49,220 bases of DNA from an uncultured Caulobacter sp. Its GTDB lineage: Bacteria > Pseudomonadota > Alphaproteobacteria > Caulobacterales > Caulobacteraceae. Below, in pieces: positions 16,656 through 25,011 of the stretch. A model generated the notes under the pieces. That model made no database searches, was not told the origin of the DNA, and was given only the letters and a program-made list of their open reading frames with translations. Within the stretch, counting starts at the first letter, position 1; each line of letters opens with the position of its first letter. The translations under genes were made by a program, and so were the position numbers. The DNA lies in the NCBI RefSeq assembly GCF_947036865.1, contig NZ_CAMQSF010000026.1, forward strand, positions 1-49,220, written 5' to 3'.

Positions 16656-17336
16656 ATGACGCACCGTGATCTCGTCAAGACCGTCCTGATGGCCGCCGCC
16701 CTGCTGGGGCTGGCCGCCTGCGCCTCGACCCCGCCGGATCAGGGACCCAACAAGAACGCCGCCACCGAGACCCAGCAGTGGATGGACCGCATCAAGGTCA
16801 CCTCCGCGCCGGACGAGATCGTGCTGGCGACCCACGCCACCGGCGTGTCGGCCAACCAGTCCGCGGCGCTGGAGGCCCTGGTCGGCCGCTGGCTGGAGGC
16901 CGAAGCGCGCGAACTGGTCGTCACCGCGCCGAACGGCGCCGGCGCCATGGCCAGCCAGGTCCGCGATCGCCTGATCCTGTTCGGCGCGCCCGGCGCGCGC
17001 GTGCGGGTCGTCGGCTTCGATCCGACCGGCCCCGAGGACAACACCATCCGCGTCGGCTTCCTGCGCTACGAGGCCGAGCGGCCCAAGTGCGGCCAGCGCT
17101 GGGAAAACCTGTCGGCGACCCGCAACAACGTCGTCTATGAGAACTTCGGCTGCGCCATGGCGGCGAACCTCGCCGCCCAGGTGGCCAATCCCGAGGACCT
17201 GGTCCGGCCGCGCGACATGACGCCGCCCGACGCGGGCCGCCGGAACGACATCCTGGGCAAGTACCGCAAGGGCGAGATCACCAGCTCCAAGAAGGACGAG
17301 CAGGCCAGCGGGACCGTCTCGAAGGCGATCCCGTAA
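16656..17336 (+). CDS. cpaD: pilus assembly lipoprotein CpaD
   Basis: 226 residues. Lipoprotein signal peptide with lipobox LAAC (Cys22). The body carries the CpaD domain, including LVVTAPNGAGAMASQVRDRLILFG, the OmpA-like VRVVGFDP strand, and a C-terminal CAMAANLAAQVANPEDLVRPRDM stretch typical of the family. It is thought to be an outer-membrane pilot or stabiliser for the CpaC secretin. Its TAA overlaps the cpaE ATG by one base (TAATG), so the pair is translationally coupled. Confidence 0.94.
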   Translation: MTHRDLVKTVLMAAALLGLAACASTPPDQGPNKNAATETQQWMDRIKVTSAPDEIVLATHATGVSANQSAALEALVGRWLEAEARELVVTAPNGAGAMASQVRDRLILFGAPGARVRVVGFDPTGPEDNTIRVGFLRYEAERPKCGQRWENLSATRNNVVYENFGCAMAANLAAQVANPEDLVRPRDMTPPDAGRRNDILGKYRKGEITSSKKDEQASGTVSKAIP

Positions 17337-18892
17337 TGCGGCCGACCGACAACGATCCCTTCGACCTGGGCTTCGACGCCGCCGACGAGTTCACGACCGG
17401 CGCGGCCGATCCCTGGCGCTCGTCCGCGCCGTCCCTGAACCCGGCCATCGACGGCTTCGACGACCCGTTCGCGGACTTCCCGCCCGCGCGTCCGGGGGAG
17501 GACGCTCCGCCGCCATGGAATCCGCGGCAGACTCCCCAGACCCGCCCGGCCCCGCAGCCGCAGCGCGCGGCCCAGCCCGCGCCGGCGCCGGTCGTGGAGC
17601 GGCGCGAGCAGGACGACGGCGGCTTCGAGATCCCCGCGGCGCGATCGGCCGCGCCGGCGCCGGTCTATCCCGAGGCGCTCGCCGACGGCGGCCTGGGCGA
17701 GGCGGTGATCCCGCGGATCACCATCCACGCCTTCTGGTCACGTCCCGAGACCGCCCAGCTGGTCGAGACCGCCGCCGCCGACCGCCGCATGGCCCGCGCC
17801 TCGACCATCGCGCGCGAGGGCGGCCTCGAGGCGGCCGTCGACTATTACCAGAACCAGCCGACTCCCTCGCTGGTGATGGTCGAGACGATGGACGGCGCCC
17901 AGCGCCTGCTACACCTGCTCGACAGCCTGGCCCAGGTCTGCGACCCGGGCACCAAGGTGGTCGTCATCGGCCAGACCAACGACATCGCCCTCTATCGCGA
18001 ACTGATGCGGCGCGGCGTCAGCGAGTACCTGACCCAGCCGCTGTCGCCGCTGCAGGTGATCCGGGCGGTCGGCGCGCTCTACGCCGACCCGGCCGCGCCG
18101 TTCATCGGCCGCCAGATCGCCTTCGTCGGCGCCAAGGGCGGGGTCGGCGCCTCGACCCTGGCGCACAACTTCGCCTGGGCCATGGCCGAGAAGATGGAGA
18201 CCGCCACGGTGCTGGTCGACCTGGACCTCGCCTTCGGCACCGCCGGTCTCGACTTCAACCAGGACCCGCTGCAAGGCGTGCTGGACGCGCTGACCCAGCC
18301 CGAGCGCCTGGACCCGGTGCTGATGGATCGGATGATGGTTCGCTGCGGCGACCGCCTGTCGCTGTTCGCCGCCCCGGCCACGCTGGACGACGACTACGAG
18401 ATCGGCGCGGACGCCTATGAGGAGGTGACCCAGAAGATCCGCGGCGCGGCGCCGTTCGTGGTGCTGGACATCCCGCACGTCTGGAACGCGGCGACCCGGC
18501 GGGTGCTGATCGGCTCCGACGACCTGGTGGTGGTCGCGACGCCCGATCTGGCCAGCCTGCGCAACGCCAAGAACATCATCGACCTGGTGCGCGCCGCCCG
18601 CCCGAACGACATTCCGCCGCGCCTGGTCTTGAACCAGGTCGGCGTGCCGGGCCGGCCCGAGATCCCGGTCAAGGACTTCGGCGAGGCCCTGGGCGTGCAA
18701 CCGTCCCTGGTCCTGCCGTTCGATCCCAAGCCCTACGGCCAGGCGGCCAACAACGGTCAGATGCTGGCCGAGGTGGCCCCGAAGTCGAAGGCGGCCGAGG
18801 GCCTGGAGCATCTGGCGCGGCTGATCAGCCGCCGCGAACCGCCGGCGCCGGAGAAGACGTCGATATTCTCGGGCCTGTTCAAGAAGAAATAG
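17336..18892 (+). CDS. cpaE: pilus localisation ATPase CpaE (TadZ)
   Basis: 518 residues. Residues 1-125 are Pro/Ala/Asp-rich and probably disordered. Residues about 128-250 form an atypical receiver-like domain (SLVMVETMD, VVVIGQTNDIALYRELMRRG). The MinD/ParA-type ATPase begins at FVGAKGGVGASTLAHN (about 264-279), whose deviant Walker A has Lys near its start, followed by VLVDLDLAFGTAG. In C. crescentus, CpaE sits at the flagellar pole and recruits CpaC. The gene abuts cpaF with no spacer (TAGATG). Confidence 0.94.
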   Translation: MRPTDNDPFDLGFDAADEFTTGAADPWRSSAPSLNPAIDGFDDPFADFPPARPGEDAPPPWNPRQTPQTRPAPQPQRAAQPAPAPVVERREQDDGGFEIPAARSAAPAPVYPEALADGGLGEAVIPRITIHAFWSRPETAQLVETAAADRRMARASTIAREGGLEAAVDYYQNQPTPSLVMVETMDGAQRLLHLLDSLAQVCDPGTKVVVIGQTNDIALYRELMRRGVSEYLTQPLSPLQVIRAVGALYADPAAPFIGRQIAFVGAKGGVGASTLAHNFAWAMAEKMETATVLVDLDLAFGTAGLDFNQDPLQGVLDALTQPERLDPVLMDRMMVRCGDRLSLFAAPATLDDDYEIGADAYEEVTQKIRGAAPFVVLDIPHVWNAATRRVLIGSDDLVVVATPDLASLRNAKNIIDLVRAARPNDIPPRLVLNQVGVPGRPEIPVKDFGEALGVQPSLVLPFDPKPYGQAANNGQMLAEVAPKSKAAEGLEHLARLISRREPPAPEKTSIFSGLFKKK

Positions 18893-20392
18893 ATGTTCGG
18901 CAAGCGCGACCCGTCAGCTCCCGGCGAGAAGAAAGCGCCGCCCCCCGCGCCCGCGGGCGGAGCGGCCATCGCCACGCGGCCGCAACGCGTCGAGCCCGCC
19001 GCCGAGCCCAAGGCGCCGGCGCCCAAGGTCAATGGTCCGGCCCCCAAGGCGACCCAGGGCCTGGAACAGCTGCGCGCCGCCCAGGGCCAGCCGCAGACCG
19101 CCTCGATCGTCCGCGAGCAGAGCGACTACTACCACGCCACCAAGACGACGATCTTCAACGCCCTGCTGAACACCATCGACCTGAGCCAGCTGGCCCAGCT
19201 CGACCACAAGCAGGCGGCCGAGGAGATCCGCGACATCGTCGCCGAGCTGGTGGCGATCAAGAACGTCTCGATGTCGGTGGCCGAGCAGGAGCACCTGGTC
19301 CAGGACATCATCAACGACGTCCTCGGCTATGGCCCGCTGGAGCCGCTGCTGGCGCGCGACGACATCGCCGACATCATGGTCAACGGCGCGCACCGGGTGT
19401 TCATCGAAGTCGGCGGCAAGGTCCAGCTGACCAATGTCCGCTTCCGCGACAATCTGCAGCTGATGAACATCTGCCAGCGGATCGTCAGCCAGGTCGGCCG
19501 CCGCGTCGACGAAAGCTCGCCGATCTGCGACGCGCGCCTGCCCGACGGCTCGCGCGTCAACGTCATCGCGCCCCCCTTGGCGCTGGATGGCCCGACCCTG
19601 ACCATCCGGAAGTTCAAGAAGGACAAGCTGACCATGAAGAACCTGGTGGAGTTCAACTCCATCAGCGCCGAGGGCGCGCGGGTTCTGGGGGTCATCGGCG
19701 CCTGCCGCTGCAACGTGATCATCTCGGGCGGCACGGGCTCGGGCAAGACGACGCTGCTCAACACCATGACCGCCTTCATCGACCCCACCGAGCGGGTCGT
19801 GACCTGCGAGGACGCGGCCGAACTGCAGCTGCAGCAGCCGCACGTGGTGCGCCTGGAAACCCGGCCGCCCAATCTTGAGGGCTCGGGCGCGGTGACCATG
19901 CGCGACCTGGTCAAGAACTGCCTGCGGATGCGTCCCGAGCGGATCATCGTCGGCGAAGTGCGCGGTCCCGAGGCGTTCGACCTGTTGCAGGCCATGAACA
20001 CCGGCCACGACGGCTCGATGGGCACGCTGCACGCCAACAGCCCGCGCGAGGCGATCAGCCGCGTCGAGAGCATGATCACCATGGGCGGCTACGGCCTGCC
20101 CTCGAAGACCATCAAGGAGATGATCGTCGGCTCGGTCGACGTGATCATCCAGGCCGCCCGCCTGCGCGACGGCTCCCGGCGCATCACCCACATCACCGAG
20201 GTCGTGGGCCTGGAGGGCGACGTGATCGTCACCCAGGACCTGTTCGTCTACGAGATCACCGGCGAGGACGAGCACGGCCGCGTGGTCGGCAAGCACCGCT
20301 CGACCGGCATCGCCCGCCCCCGCTTCTGGGATCGCGCCCGCTATTACGGCCTGGAGCGCGAGCTGGCCGAAGCCCTCGACGCGGCGGAGTAG
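18893..20392 (+). CDS. cpaF: pilus assembly/retraction ATPase CpaF (TadA)
   Basis: 499 residues. A Pro/Ala-rich N-terminal tail (about 1-70) is followed by an alpha-helical N-domain and the secretion-ATPase core. Walker A is GGTGSGKTT (279-287), the Asp box EDAAELQ, Walker B RPERIIVGEVRG (348-357), and the His box GHDGSMGTLHANS (about 372-384). The family forms a hexameric motor that drives Tad pilus extension, and retraction in Caulobacter, using the CpaG/CpaH platform. The ATG follows the cpaE stop directly, and cpaG begins three bases after its own stop. Confidence 0.96.
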   Translation: MFGKRDPSAPGEKKAPPPAPAGGAAIATRPQRVEPAAEPKAPAPKVNGPAPKATQGLEQLRAAQGQPQTASIVREQSDYYHATKTTIFNALLNTIDLSQLAQLDHKQAAEEIRDIVAELVAIKNVSMSVAEQEHLVQDIINDVLGYGPLEPLLARDDIADIMVNGAHRVFIEVGGKVQLTNVRFRDNLQLMNICQRIVSQVGRRVDESSPICDARLPDGSRVNVIAPPLALDGPTLTIRKFKKDKLTMKNLVEFNSISAEGARVLGVIGACRCNVIISGGTGSGKTTLLNTMTAFIDPTERVVTCEDAAELQLQQPHVVRLETRPPNLEGSGAVTMRDLVKNCLRMRPERIIVGEVRGPEAFDLLQAMNTGHDGSMGTLHANSPREAISRVESMITMGGYGLPSKTIKEMIVGSVDVIIQAARLRDGSRRITHITEVVGLEGDVIVTQDLFVYEITGEDEHGRVVGKHRSTGIARPRFWDRARYYGLERELAEALDAAE

Positions 20393-20395
20393 GCG

Positions 20396-21373
20396 ATGCT
20401 GTTCATCATCGTCGGGATCCTGGGCTTCATCACGATCGCGGGCCTCGGCTTCGCCTTCGCCGGCGGCGACAGCGCCCAGGTCAAGGCCGCCAAGCGCGCC
20501 CAGCTGATCGCCGGCGGCGGCGAGCGCCAAGCCAGCGTCCGGGCCAAGGCCGCCGCCAACACCCCCGACGCGCGTCGCCAGACCATCCTCAAGGCCCTGA
20601 AGGACCAGGAACGCAAGCAGAAGAAGGCCTCGCTCAGCGTCGCGGCGCGGATGCAGGCGGCGGGCCTGGGCGAGAATGTCCAGATGTTCTGGATCGTCAG
20701 CGCCGTGCTGGGCGGCTTCGTGGCGGTGCTGATGCTGCTGCTCGGCCAGATTCCGCTGGTGGCGCTGGGCGCGGGCTTCGCCGCCGGCGCCGGCCTGCCG
20801 CGCTGGGTGCTCGGCTTCCTGGCCAAGGGGCGGGTGCAGAAGTTCACCGAGGCCTTCTCCGACGCCATCGACATCATCGTGCGCGGCATCAAGTCGGGCC
20901 TGCCGGTCCACGACTGCCTGAAGATCATCGGCAAGGAGTGTCCCGAGCCGCTGGCCGGCGAGTTCCGCATCCTGACCGAGAACGTCGCCATGGGCGTGCC
21001 GATGGATGCGGCGCTCGAGAAGATGTACGAGCGGATGCCGACCAACGAGCTGCGCTTCTTCTCGATCGTGCTGGCCATCCAGCAGAAGACCGGCGGCAAC
21101 CTGGCCGAGGCGCTGGGCAACCTCTCCACCGTGCTGCGCGCGCGCAAGCTGATGAAGGAGAAGATCAAGGCGCTGTCGGCCGAAGCCGTGGCCTCGGCCT
21201 TCATCATCGGCAGCCTGCCGCCGGGCGTCGTCCTCCTGCTGAGCATCATGTCGCCGTCCTACATGGCGCCGATGTTCAGCGACCCGCGCGGCCACCTGTT
21301 CATGCTGGTCGGCGGCGTTTGGATGAGCATCGGCATCTTCGTGATGCGCAAGATGATCGACTTCAAGTTCTGA
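20396..21373 (+). CDS. cpaG: pilus inner-membrane platform protein CpaG (TadB)
   Basis: 325 residues. An N-terminal membrane segment (LFIIVGILGFITIAGLGFAFA) comes first, then a soluble region with a basic helix (LKDQERKQKKASLS). Two helices near 98-140 follow, then a type II secretion F-domain (KFTEAFSDAIDIIVRGIKSGLPVHDCL...GGNLAEALGNLS) and two C-terminal helices. With CpaH it forms the platform that transduces CpaF movement to PilA polymerisation. It starts three bases after the cpaF stop and is separated from cpaH by 13 bases. Confidence 0.95.
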   Translation: MLFIIVGILGFITIAGLGFAFAGGDSAQVKAAKRAQLIAGGGERQASVRAKAAANTPDARRQTILKALKDQERKQKKASLSVAARMQAAGLGENVQMFWIVSAVLGGFVAVLMLLLGQIPLVALGAGFAAGAGLPRWVLGFLAKGRVQKFTEAFSDAIDIIVRGIKSGLPVHDCLKIIGKECPEPLAGEFRILTENVAMGVPMDAALEKMYERMPTNELRFFSIVLAIQQKTGGNLAEALGNLSTVLRARKLMKEKIKALSAEAVASAFIIGSLPPGVVLLLSIMSPSYMAPMFSDPRGHLFMLVGGVWMSIGIFVMRKMIDFKF

Positions 21374-21386
21374 GGGGCAGGGCCGC

Positions 21387-22370
21387 GTGAATATCGTCCA
21401 GACCCTGACCAACCCCTCCAACATCCTGACGGCGTTCATCGCCCTGGTGGTGTTCGCCACGATCATCACCCTGGCCTCGCCGGCCCTGCGGGACAACAAT
21501 CTGGAAGGCCGGCTGAAGTCGGTCGCCAACCGGCGCGAGGAGCTGCGGCGCCGCTCGCGCCAGAACATCGCCGCCCGCGCCTCGGGCGGCGGCCGGCTGC
21601 GCCATACCGACGAGGGCCTCTACAAGAACGTGGTCGAGCGGCTGCAGCTGTCGCGGCTGCTGGAGGATCCGAAGGTCGTCGACAAGCTGGCCCAGGCCGG
21701 CTTCCGCGGTCCCCGGCCGGTGACGGCCTTCTACTTCTTCCGCTTCGTGATGCCGTTCGTGTTCGGCGCCGTGACGGCCTTCTACCTCTACGTGGTCAAC
21801 GACTTCGGCCTGCTGCCGATGCAGAAGATGTGCGCCTGCATCGCCTTCGTCGCGCTCGGCTACTACGCGCCCAACGTCTACATCACCAACATCGCCCAGA
21901 AGCGGCGGGAGTCGATCGTCGCGGCGTTCCCAGACTCGCTCGACCTGCTGCTGATCTGCGTCGAGAGCGGCATGTCGATCGAGGCGGCGATCCAGAAGGT
22001 CGGGTCGGAAGTCGGGGCCCAGTCGATGGAGCTGGCCGAGGAGCTGTCCCTGCTGACGGCCGAGCTGTCGTACCTGCCCGACCGGCGCCTGGCCTATGAG
22101 GGCCTGGCCCGCCGGACCAACCATCCGGGCATCAAGTCGGTGGCCACGGCCATGATCCAGGCCGAGCGCTACGGCACCCCCCTGGGCGCCGCCCTGCGGG
22201 TGATGGCCAAGGAGAACCGCGAGCTGCGCCTGTCCGCCGCCGAGAAGAAGGCCGCCGCCCTGCCGGCCCAGCTGACCGTGCCGATGATCATGTTCTTCCT
22301 GCCCGTGCTGTTCATCATGATCCTGGGTCCGGCGATCATGAAGGTGCAGGACGTGTTCGGGAAACACTGA
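21387..22370 (+). CDS. cpaH: pilus inner-membrane platform protein CpaH (TadC)
   Basis: 327 residues, starting at a GTG with GAGGGGCAGG-type purines upstream. Layout: an N-terminal helix (ILTAFIALVVFATIITLA), a basic linker, two helices near 110-160, then an F-domain (AFPDSLDLLLICVESGMSIEAAIQKV, with the paired NHPGIKSVATAMIQAERYGTPLGAALR) and a C-terminal helix (VPMIMFFLPVLFIMILG). This is the TadC half of the Tad platform. It is the last gene of the classical cpa run; the pilin-like gene follows after 136 bases with its own promoter-like sequence. Confidence 0.95.
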   Translation: MNIVQTLTNPSNILTAFIALVVFATIITLASPALRDNNLEGRLKSVANRREELRRRSRQNIAARASGGGRLRHTDEGLYKNVVERLQLSRLLEDPKVVDKLAQAGFRGPRPVTAFYFFRFVMPFVFGAVTAFYLYVVNDFGLLPMQKMCACIAFVALGYYAPNVYITNIAQKRRESIVAAFPDSLDLLLICVESGMSIEAAIQKVGSEVGAQSMELAEELSLLTAELSYLPDRRLAYEGLARRTNHPGIKSVATAMIQAERYGTPLGAALRVMAKENRELRLSAAEKKAAALPAQLTVPMIMFFLPVLFIMILGPAIMKVQDVFGKH

Positions 22371-22452
22371 GCGGGGCGGTGACGCTCAGCCACTCCCTTC
22401 CTAGGCCCAGAGCGGGGAAGGGCGCTTGTTTCGCGGTCGCCCTGGCCATTCC

Positions 22453-22467
22453 TGGCCCAACCCTTGC
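22453..22467 (+). promoter_or_regulatory. sigma-54-type promoter, candidate
   Basis: TGGCCC-N5-TTGC has the invariant GG and GC elements spaced by exactly ten bases and differs from consensus TGGCAC-N5-TTGC by one base. It is 40 bases before the start of the 65-residue pilin-like gene, which gives a plausible short leader. No enhancer site for an activator is recognisable. Confidence 0.5.
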
Positions 22468-22506
22468 GCGAGCCCGGCCGAACAGTTTCGGTTTGGGACA
22501 AACGTC

Positions 22507-22704
22507 ATGGCTCACGCATCTGGCAAGCAGTCTTCCGTCCGCGCGTTCGCCAAGGCGGAGGAGGGCGGGGCGGCCGTCGAGATGGCCCTGCTGCTGGGCC
22601 TGGCGGCGTTCTTCGCCTTCAGCCTGCGTCACGTGCTGGTCGAGCCGGTGTTGGCGATCTTCAACCGCGCCACCCAGGTGATCAGCCAGGCCCTGGCGGG
22701 CTAG
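22507..22704 (+). CDS. small Flp/pilin-like protein (65 aa)
   Basis: 65 residues. A basic, polar N-terminus (KQSSVRAFAKAEEGG) leads to AAVEMALLLGLAAFFAFSLR, a single helix. If cleaved after the first Gly of GGAAVEM, the Glu falls at +5 as in Flp pilins, but Met replaces the usual Tyr at +6. The remainder (VLVEPVLAIFNRATQVISQAL) is a second amphipathic helix, giving about the size of PilA. It could be a minor pilin or initiation subunit processed by CpaA; this is an inference. The start is fixed by MAHASGK, with weak Shine-Dalgarno (GGGAC). It lies downstream of cpaH behind a sigma-54-like promoter. Confidence 0.72.
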   Translation: MAHASGKQSSVRAFAKAEEGGAAVEMALLLGLAAFFAFSLRHVLVEPVLAIFNRATQVISQALAG

Positions 22705-22735
22705 GGCTTACGAAGATCTCGACACCATAATCCGT

Positions 22736-22836
22736 GTCATCCCGGAAGCCTCGCGGAGGCTGTCCGGGACCCAGGCGCAACCGCATTGCATCGGCCCCTG
22801 GGTCCCGGCTCTCCGCTTCGCCGCGGCCGGGATGAC
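22736..22836. repeat. palindromic intergenic repeat, family B-like (GTCATCCCGG type)
   Basis: A 101-base inverted repeat with ends GTCATCCCGG and CCGGGATGAC, and inner arms CCGGGACCCAGG / CCTGGGTCCCGG around a central spacer. It fills the gap between the pilin-like gene and the convergent glycoside hydrolase. The type is common in alphaproteobacterial intergenic DNA and may serve both flanking genes as a transcript end. Confidence 0.8.
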
Positions 22837-22857
22837 AAGGAAATATTGCGCCGAAGC

Positions 22858-24924
22858 CTAAAGCGCGCCCCGCACCACGGTCAGCGACCACGGCGGCAGG
22901 ACCAGCGGCGTCGTCCCGTCCTGGCGCCCGCGGCGCGGCGGCAGCTCGCGCTCGGGATGGCTCTGCTCGCCGGCGTCCCTCCAGGCGTAGCGCGAGCGGT
23001 CGTAGGTCCAGGTCTCCACCGGGCCGGCGAAGGCGCGGCCGTCGCTGAAGGCCAGGCGCGTGGCGTGCGCGGCCTTGGCGTCGCGATTGACCAGCATCAG
23101 CGCCCACTGTCCGTCCGGCCGCTCGACGGCGTAGGCGGTGACCAGCGGCCGGCCCTTGGCGTCGCGGGCCTCCGCGCTGGCCGGCCAGAGCCGGTGCCGG
23201 CCATGGCCGCCGTCGGTCCAGGCGTTGGTCAGCAGCCAGGCGGCCCAGAAGGTCGGCGTGCGCCACTTGGCCTGGCCGTCCGGCCCGGTCTGCCAGGTCA
23301 TCATGTTGCCGTAGCCGGCGCAGGCCTGGTGCTGGTTGATCGGCTGGTTGGGCGTGTAGCCGAACAGGAAGGCCTGGGCCCCGCCGCGGGTCATGAACTG
23401 GCCCACGATGTCGGCGTTCAGCAGCGCCGCCGGGATCTCCGACATCACCCGCCCCGAATAGGCCGAGAAGCCGTACTCGCTGATCACCAGCGGCGCGGTC
23501 ACGTGGTCGGCCTTCAGGCGGGCCAGATCGGCGTCCAGCATCGCCGTCTGGTCCAGCAGCTTCTCGTCGATCCGGCCGCAGACGTCGTCGAACGGGTAGC
23601 GCTCGAACGAGAAGAAGCCGAGGTCGGAGAGGCGCCCCCGCGCCGCCAGGGCGTCGACGAAGCGGCGGGTCCAGGAGCGGTCCTCGCCGACCTCGGCCGC
23701 CCACATGTCGGCGACGGCGGCCTGCGAGCTGGGGCCGCCGGTGACGATCTTCGGATCCACCGCGCGCACCGCGTCGGCCATCTGGATGTAGAGCGCGGCA
23801 TAGTCCTCGGGCGCCCCGTACTGGCCATCGGCCTCCTCGCCGAGCTCGACCTGCGTCACGGGATGGCCGCGCCGCTTCAGATAGCGGATCTCGGCGGCGA
23901 CGTTCTCGGGCGTGTCGAACAGGGTCCCGACCGGGACCATCATCGGCAGGCCGCGCGTCAGGCCCGTCTGGTAGACGAGGTCCAGGCCCGGCTGCTCCAG
24001 GCCAAGGTCGATGTCGCTCGCCCGGTGCCAGGGGTCGGTCGAGGAGACGTGCATGATGCTCTGGGTCGTGTTCGAGCGGCCCTTGCGCACCGCGTCGACG
24101 AACCGCCCGCCCTCCAGCCGGCCGAACCCGACCTCGGCCACGGCGTAGCCCAGGCCGTCGCGGACGTCCCTGGAGCCCTTCGGCGCGGTCCCGGACGAGC
24201 GGGTCATCAGCACCCGGATCATGATCGTCGTCACCGGCGCGTCCGCCAGCTTCAGGGTCGAGACGCCGCCGGTCGCGCCCTTGATGTCGCCGTGGGGGAA
24301 GGTGACCCAGCGGCCGTCCGGGTCCCAGTCGTCCTGGCCGGTCCAGTACTGCACCTGGTAGTCGACCGCGTAGGGCGTGGCCCAGGTCAGGCGGGCGGCG
24401 TCGATCGCCTGCCTGCCGCCCAGCTCGACGGCCAGCCACTGCGGCCGCGCCGGCGCGTGGGTGTAACGGCTGTCCAGATAGGGGTTCGACTTCCAGAAGG
24501 TCGCGGGATCGCCGTCGTCCAGCCGCGAATAGCCGCTGTTGTTGGCGTTGTCCTTGGTCATGCCCCGCCGGGGCAGGTCGTAGCCGTGGGACAGCAGGAT
24601 CGGCGCGCCCGGCCGGTCGTCCGACGTCCAGTAGCCCTGGGCGCGGGCGGGGTCGCTCCAGCGGCCCTTGGGGTTCCAGTGCCAGGCCTCGACGCCCAGC
24701 TCGGTCCGCAGGCGATAGGTGACGCGCGGCAGGCCCACGGCCTTCATGGCGGCGATGTTGCGCGGCGTGTAGGTCGCCTTGACCTCGCCCCGGCCCATGC
24801 CGTCCAGCCCGCCGCCGAACGCCTCGTCGGGTCGGAAGACGTTGGCCGGCTTGCCGGCGGACAGGTCGATCGTCACCCGGTCGGGCACGGTCAGGGCGGC
24901 GGCGAGGGCGAGGACGGCGATCAC
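22858..24924 (-). CDS. secreted glycoside hydrolase (clan A-like) with F5/8 type C domain
   Basis: 688 residues starting at GTG 24924; an in-frame TGA lies just upstream, so this is the first possible start. The short hydrophobic N-terminus (AVLALAAALTVP) suggests export. Residues about 130-265 look like a coagulation-factor 5/8 type C (CBM32-like) sugar-binding domain (SRLDDGDPATFWKSNPYL, WLAVELGG, DYQVQYW). Around it is a TIM-barrel-like enzyme: acid/base candidate Glu363/364 in QVELGEEADG and nucleophile candidate Glu483 in VISEYGFSAY, then a beta-rich C-terminus. The substrate is unknown. No transporter or sugar-use genes are adjacent. Confidence 0.75.
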   Translation of the reverse strand: MIAVLALAAALTVPDRVTIDLSAGKPANVFRPDEAFGGGLDGMGRGEVKATYTPRNIAAMKAVGLPRVTYRLRTELGVEAWHWNPKGRWSDPARAQGYWTSDDRPGAPILLSHGYDLPRRGMTKDNANNSGYSRLDDGDPATFWKSNPYLDSRYTHAPARPQWLAVELGGRQAIDAARLTWATPYAVDYQVQYWTGQDDWDPDGRWVTFPHGDIKGATGGVSTLKLADAPVTTIMIRVLMTRSSGTAPKGSRDVRDGLGYAVAEVGFGRLEGGRFVDAVRKGRSNTTQSIMHVSSTDPWHRASDIDLGLEQPGLDLVYQTGLTRGLPMMVPVGTLFDTPENVAAEIRYLKRRGHPVTQVELGEEADGQYGAPEDYAALYIQMADAVRAVDPKIVTGGPSSQAAVADMWAAEVGEDRSWTRRFVDALAARGRLSDLGFFSFERYPFDDVCGRIDEKLLDQTAMLDADLARLKADHVTAPLVISEYGFSAYSGRVMSEIPAALLNADIVGQFMTRGGAQAFLFGYTPNQPINQHQACAGYGNMMTWQTGPDGQAKWRTPTFWAAWLLTNAWTDGGHGRHRLWPASAEARDAKGRPLVTAYAVERPDGQWALMLVNRDAKAAHATRLAFSDGRAFAGPVETWTYDRSRYAWRDAGEQSHPERELPPRRGRQDGTTPLVLPPWSLTVVRGAL

Positions 24925-25011
24925 GGCGGCGAGTCAAGCCTTGGCGTTGAGGCGAAATGGGGGCGCGCTGCGGGCCCCCGCGCCGTCGATATCGGATGCG
25001 GCGCCCGACGC

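Noticed and set aside
14561..16678. A 705-residue minus-strand frame opposite cpaC
   Set aside because: Mirror frame of a definite secretin gene.
18914..21568. An 884-residue minus-strand frame opposite cpaF and cpaG
   Set aside because: Antisense to two well-identified pilus genes; His/Asp-rich mirror composition.
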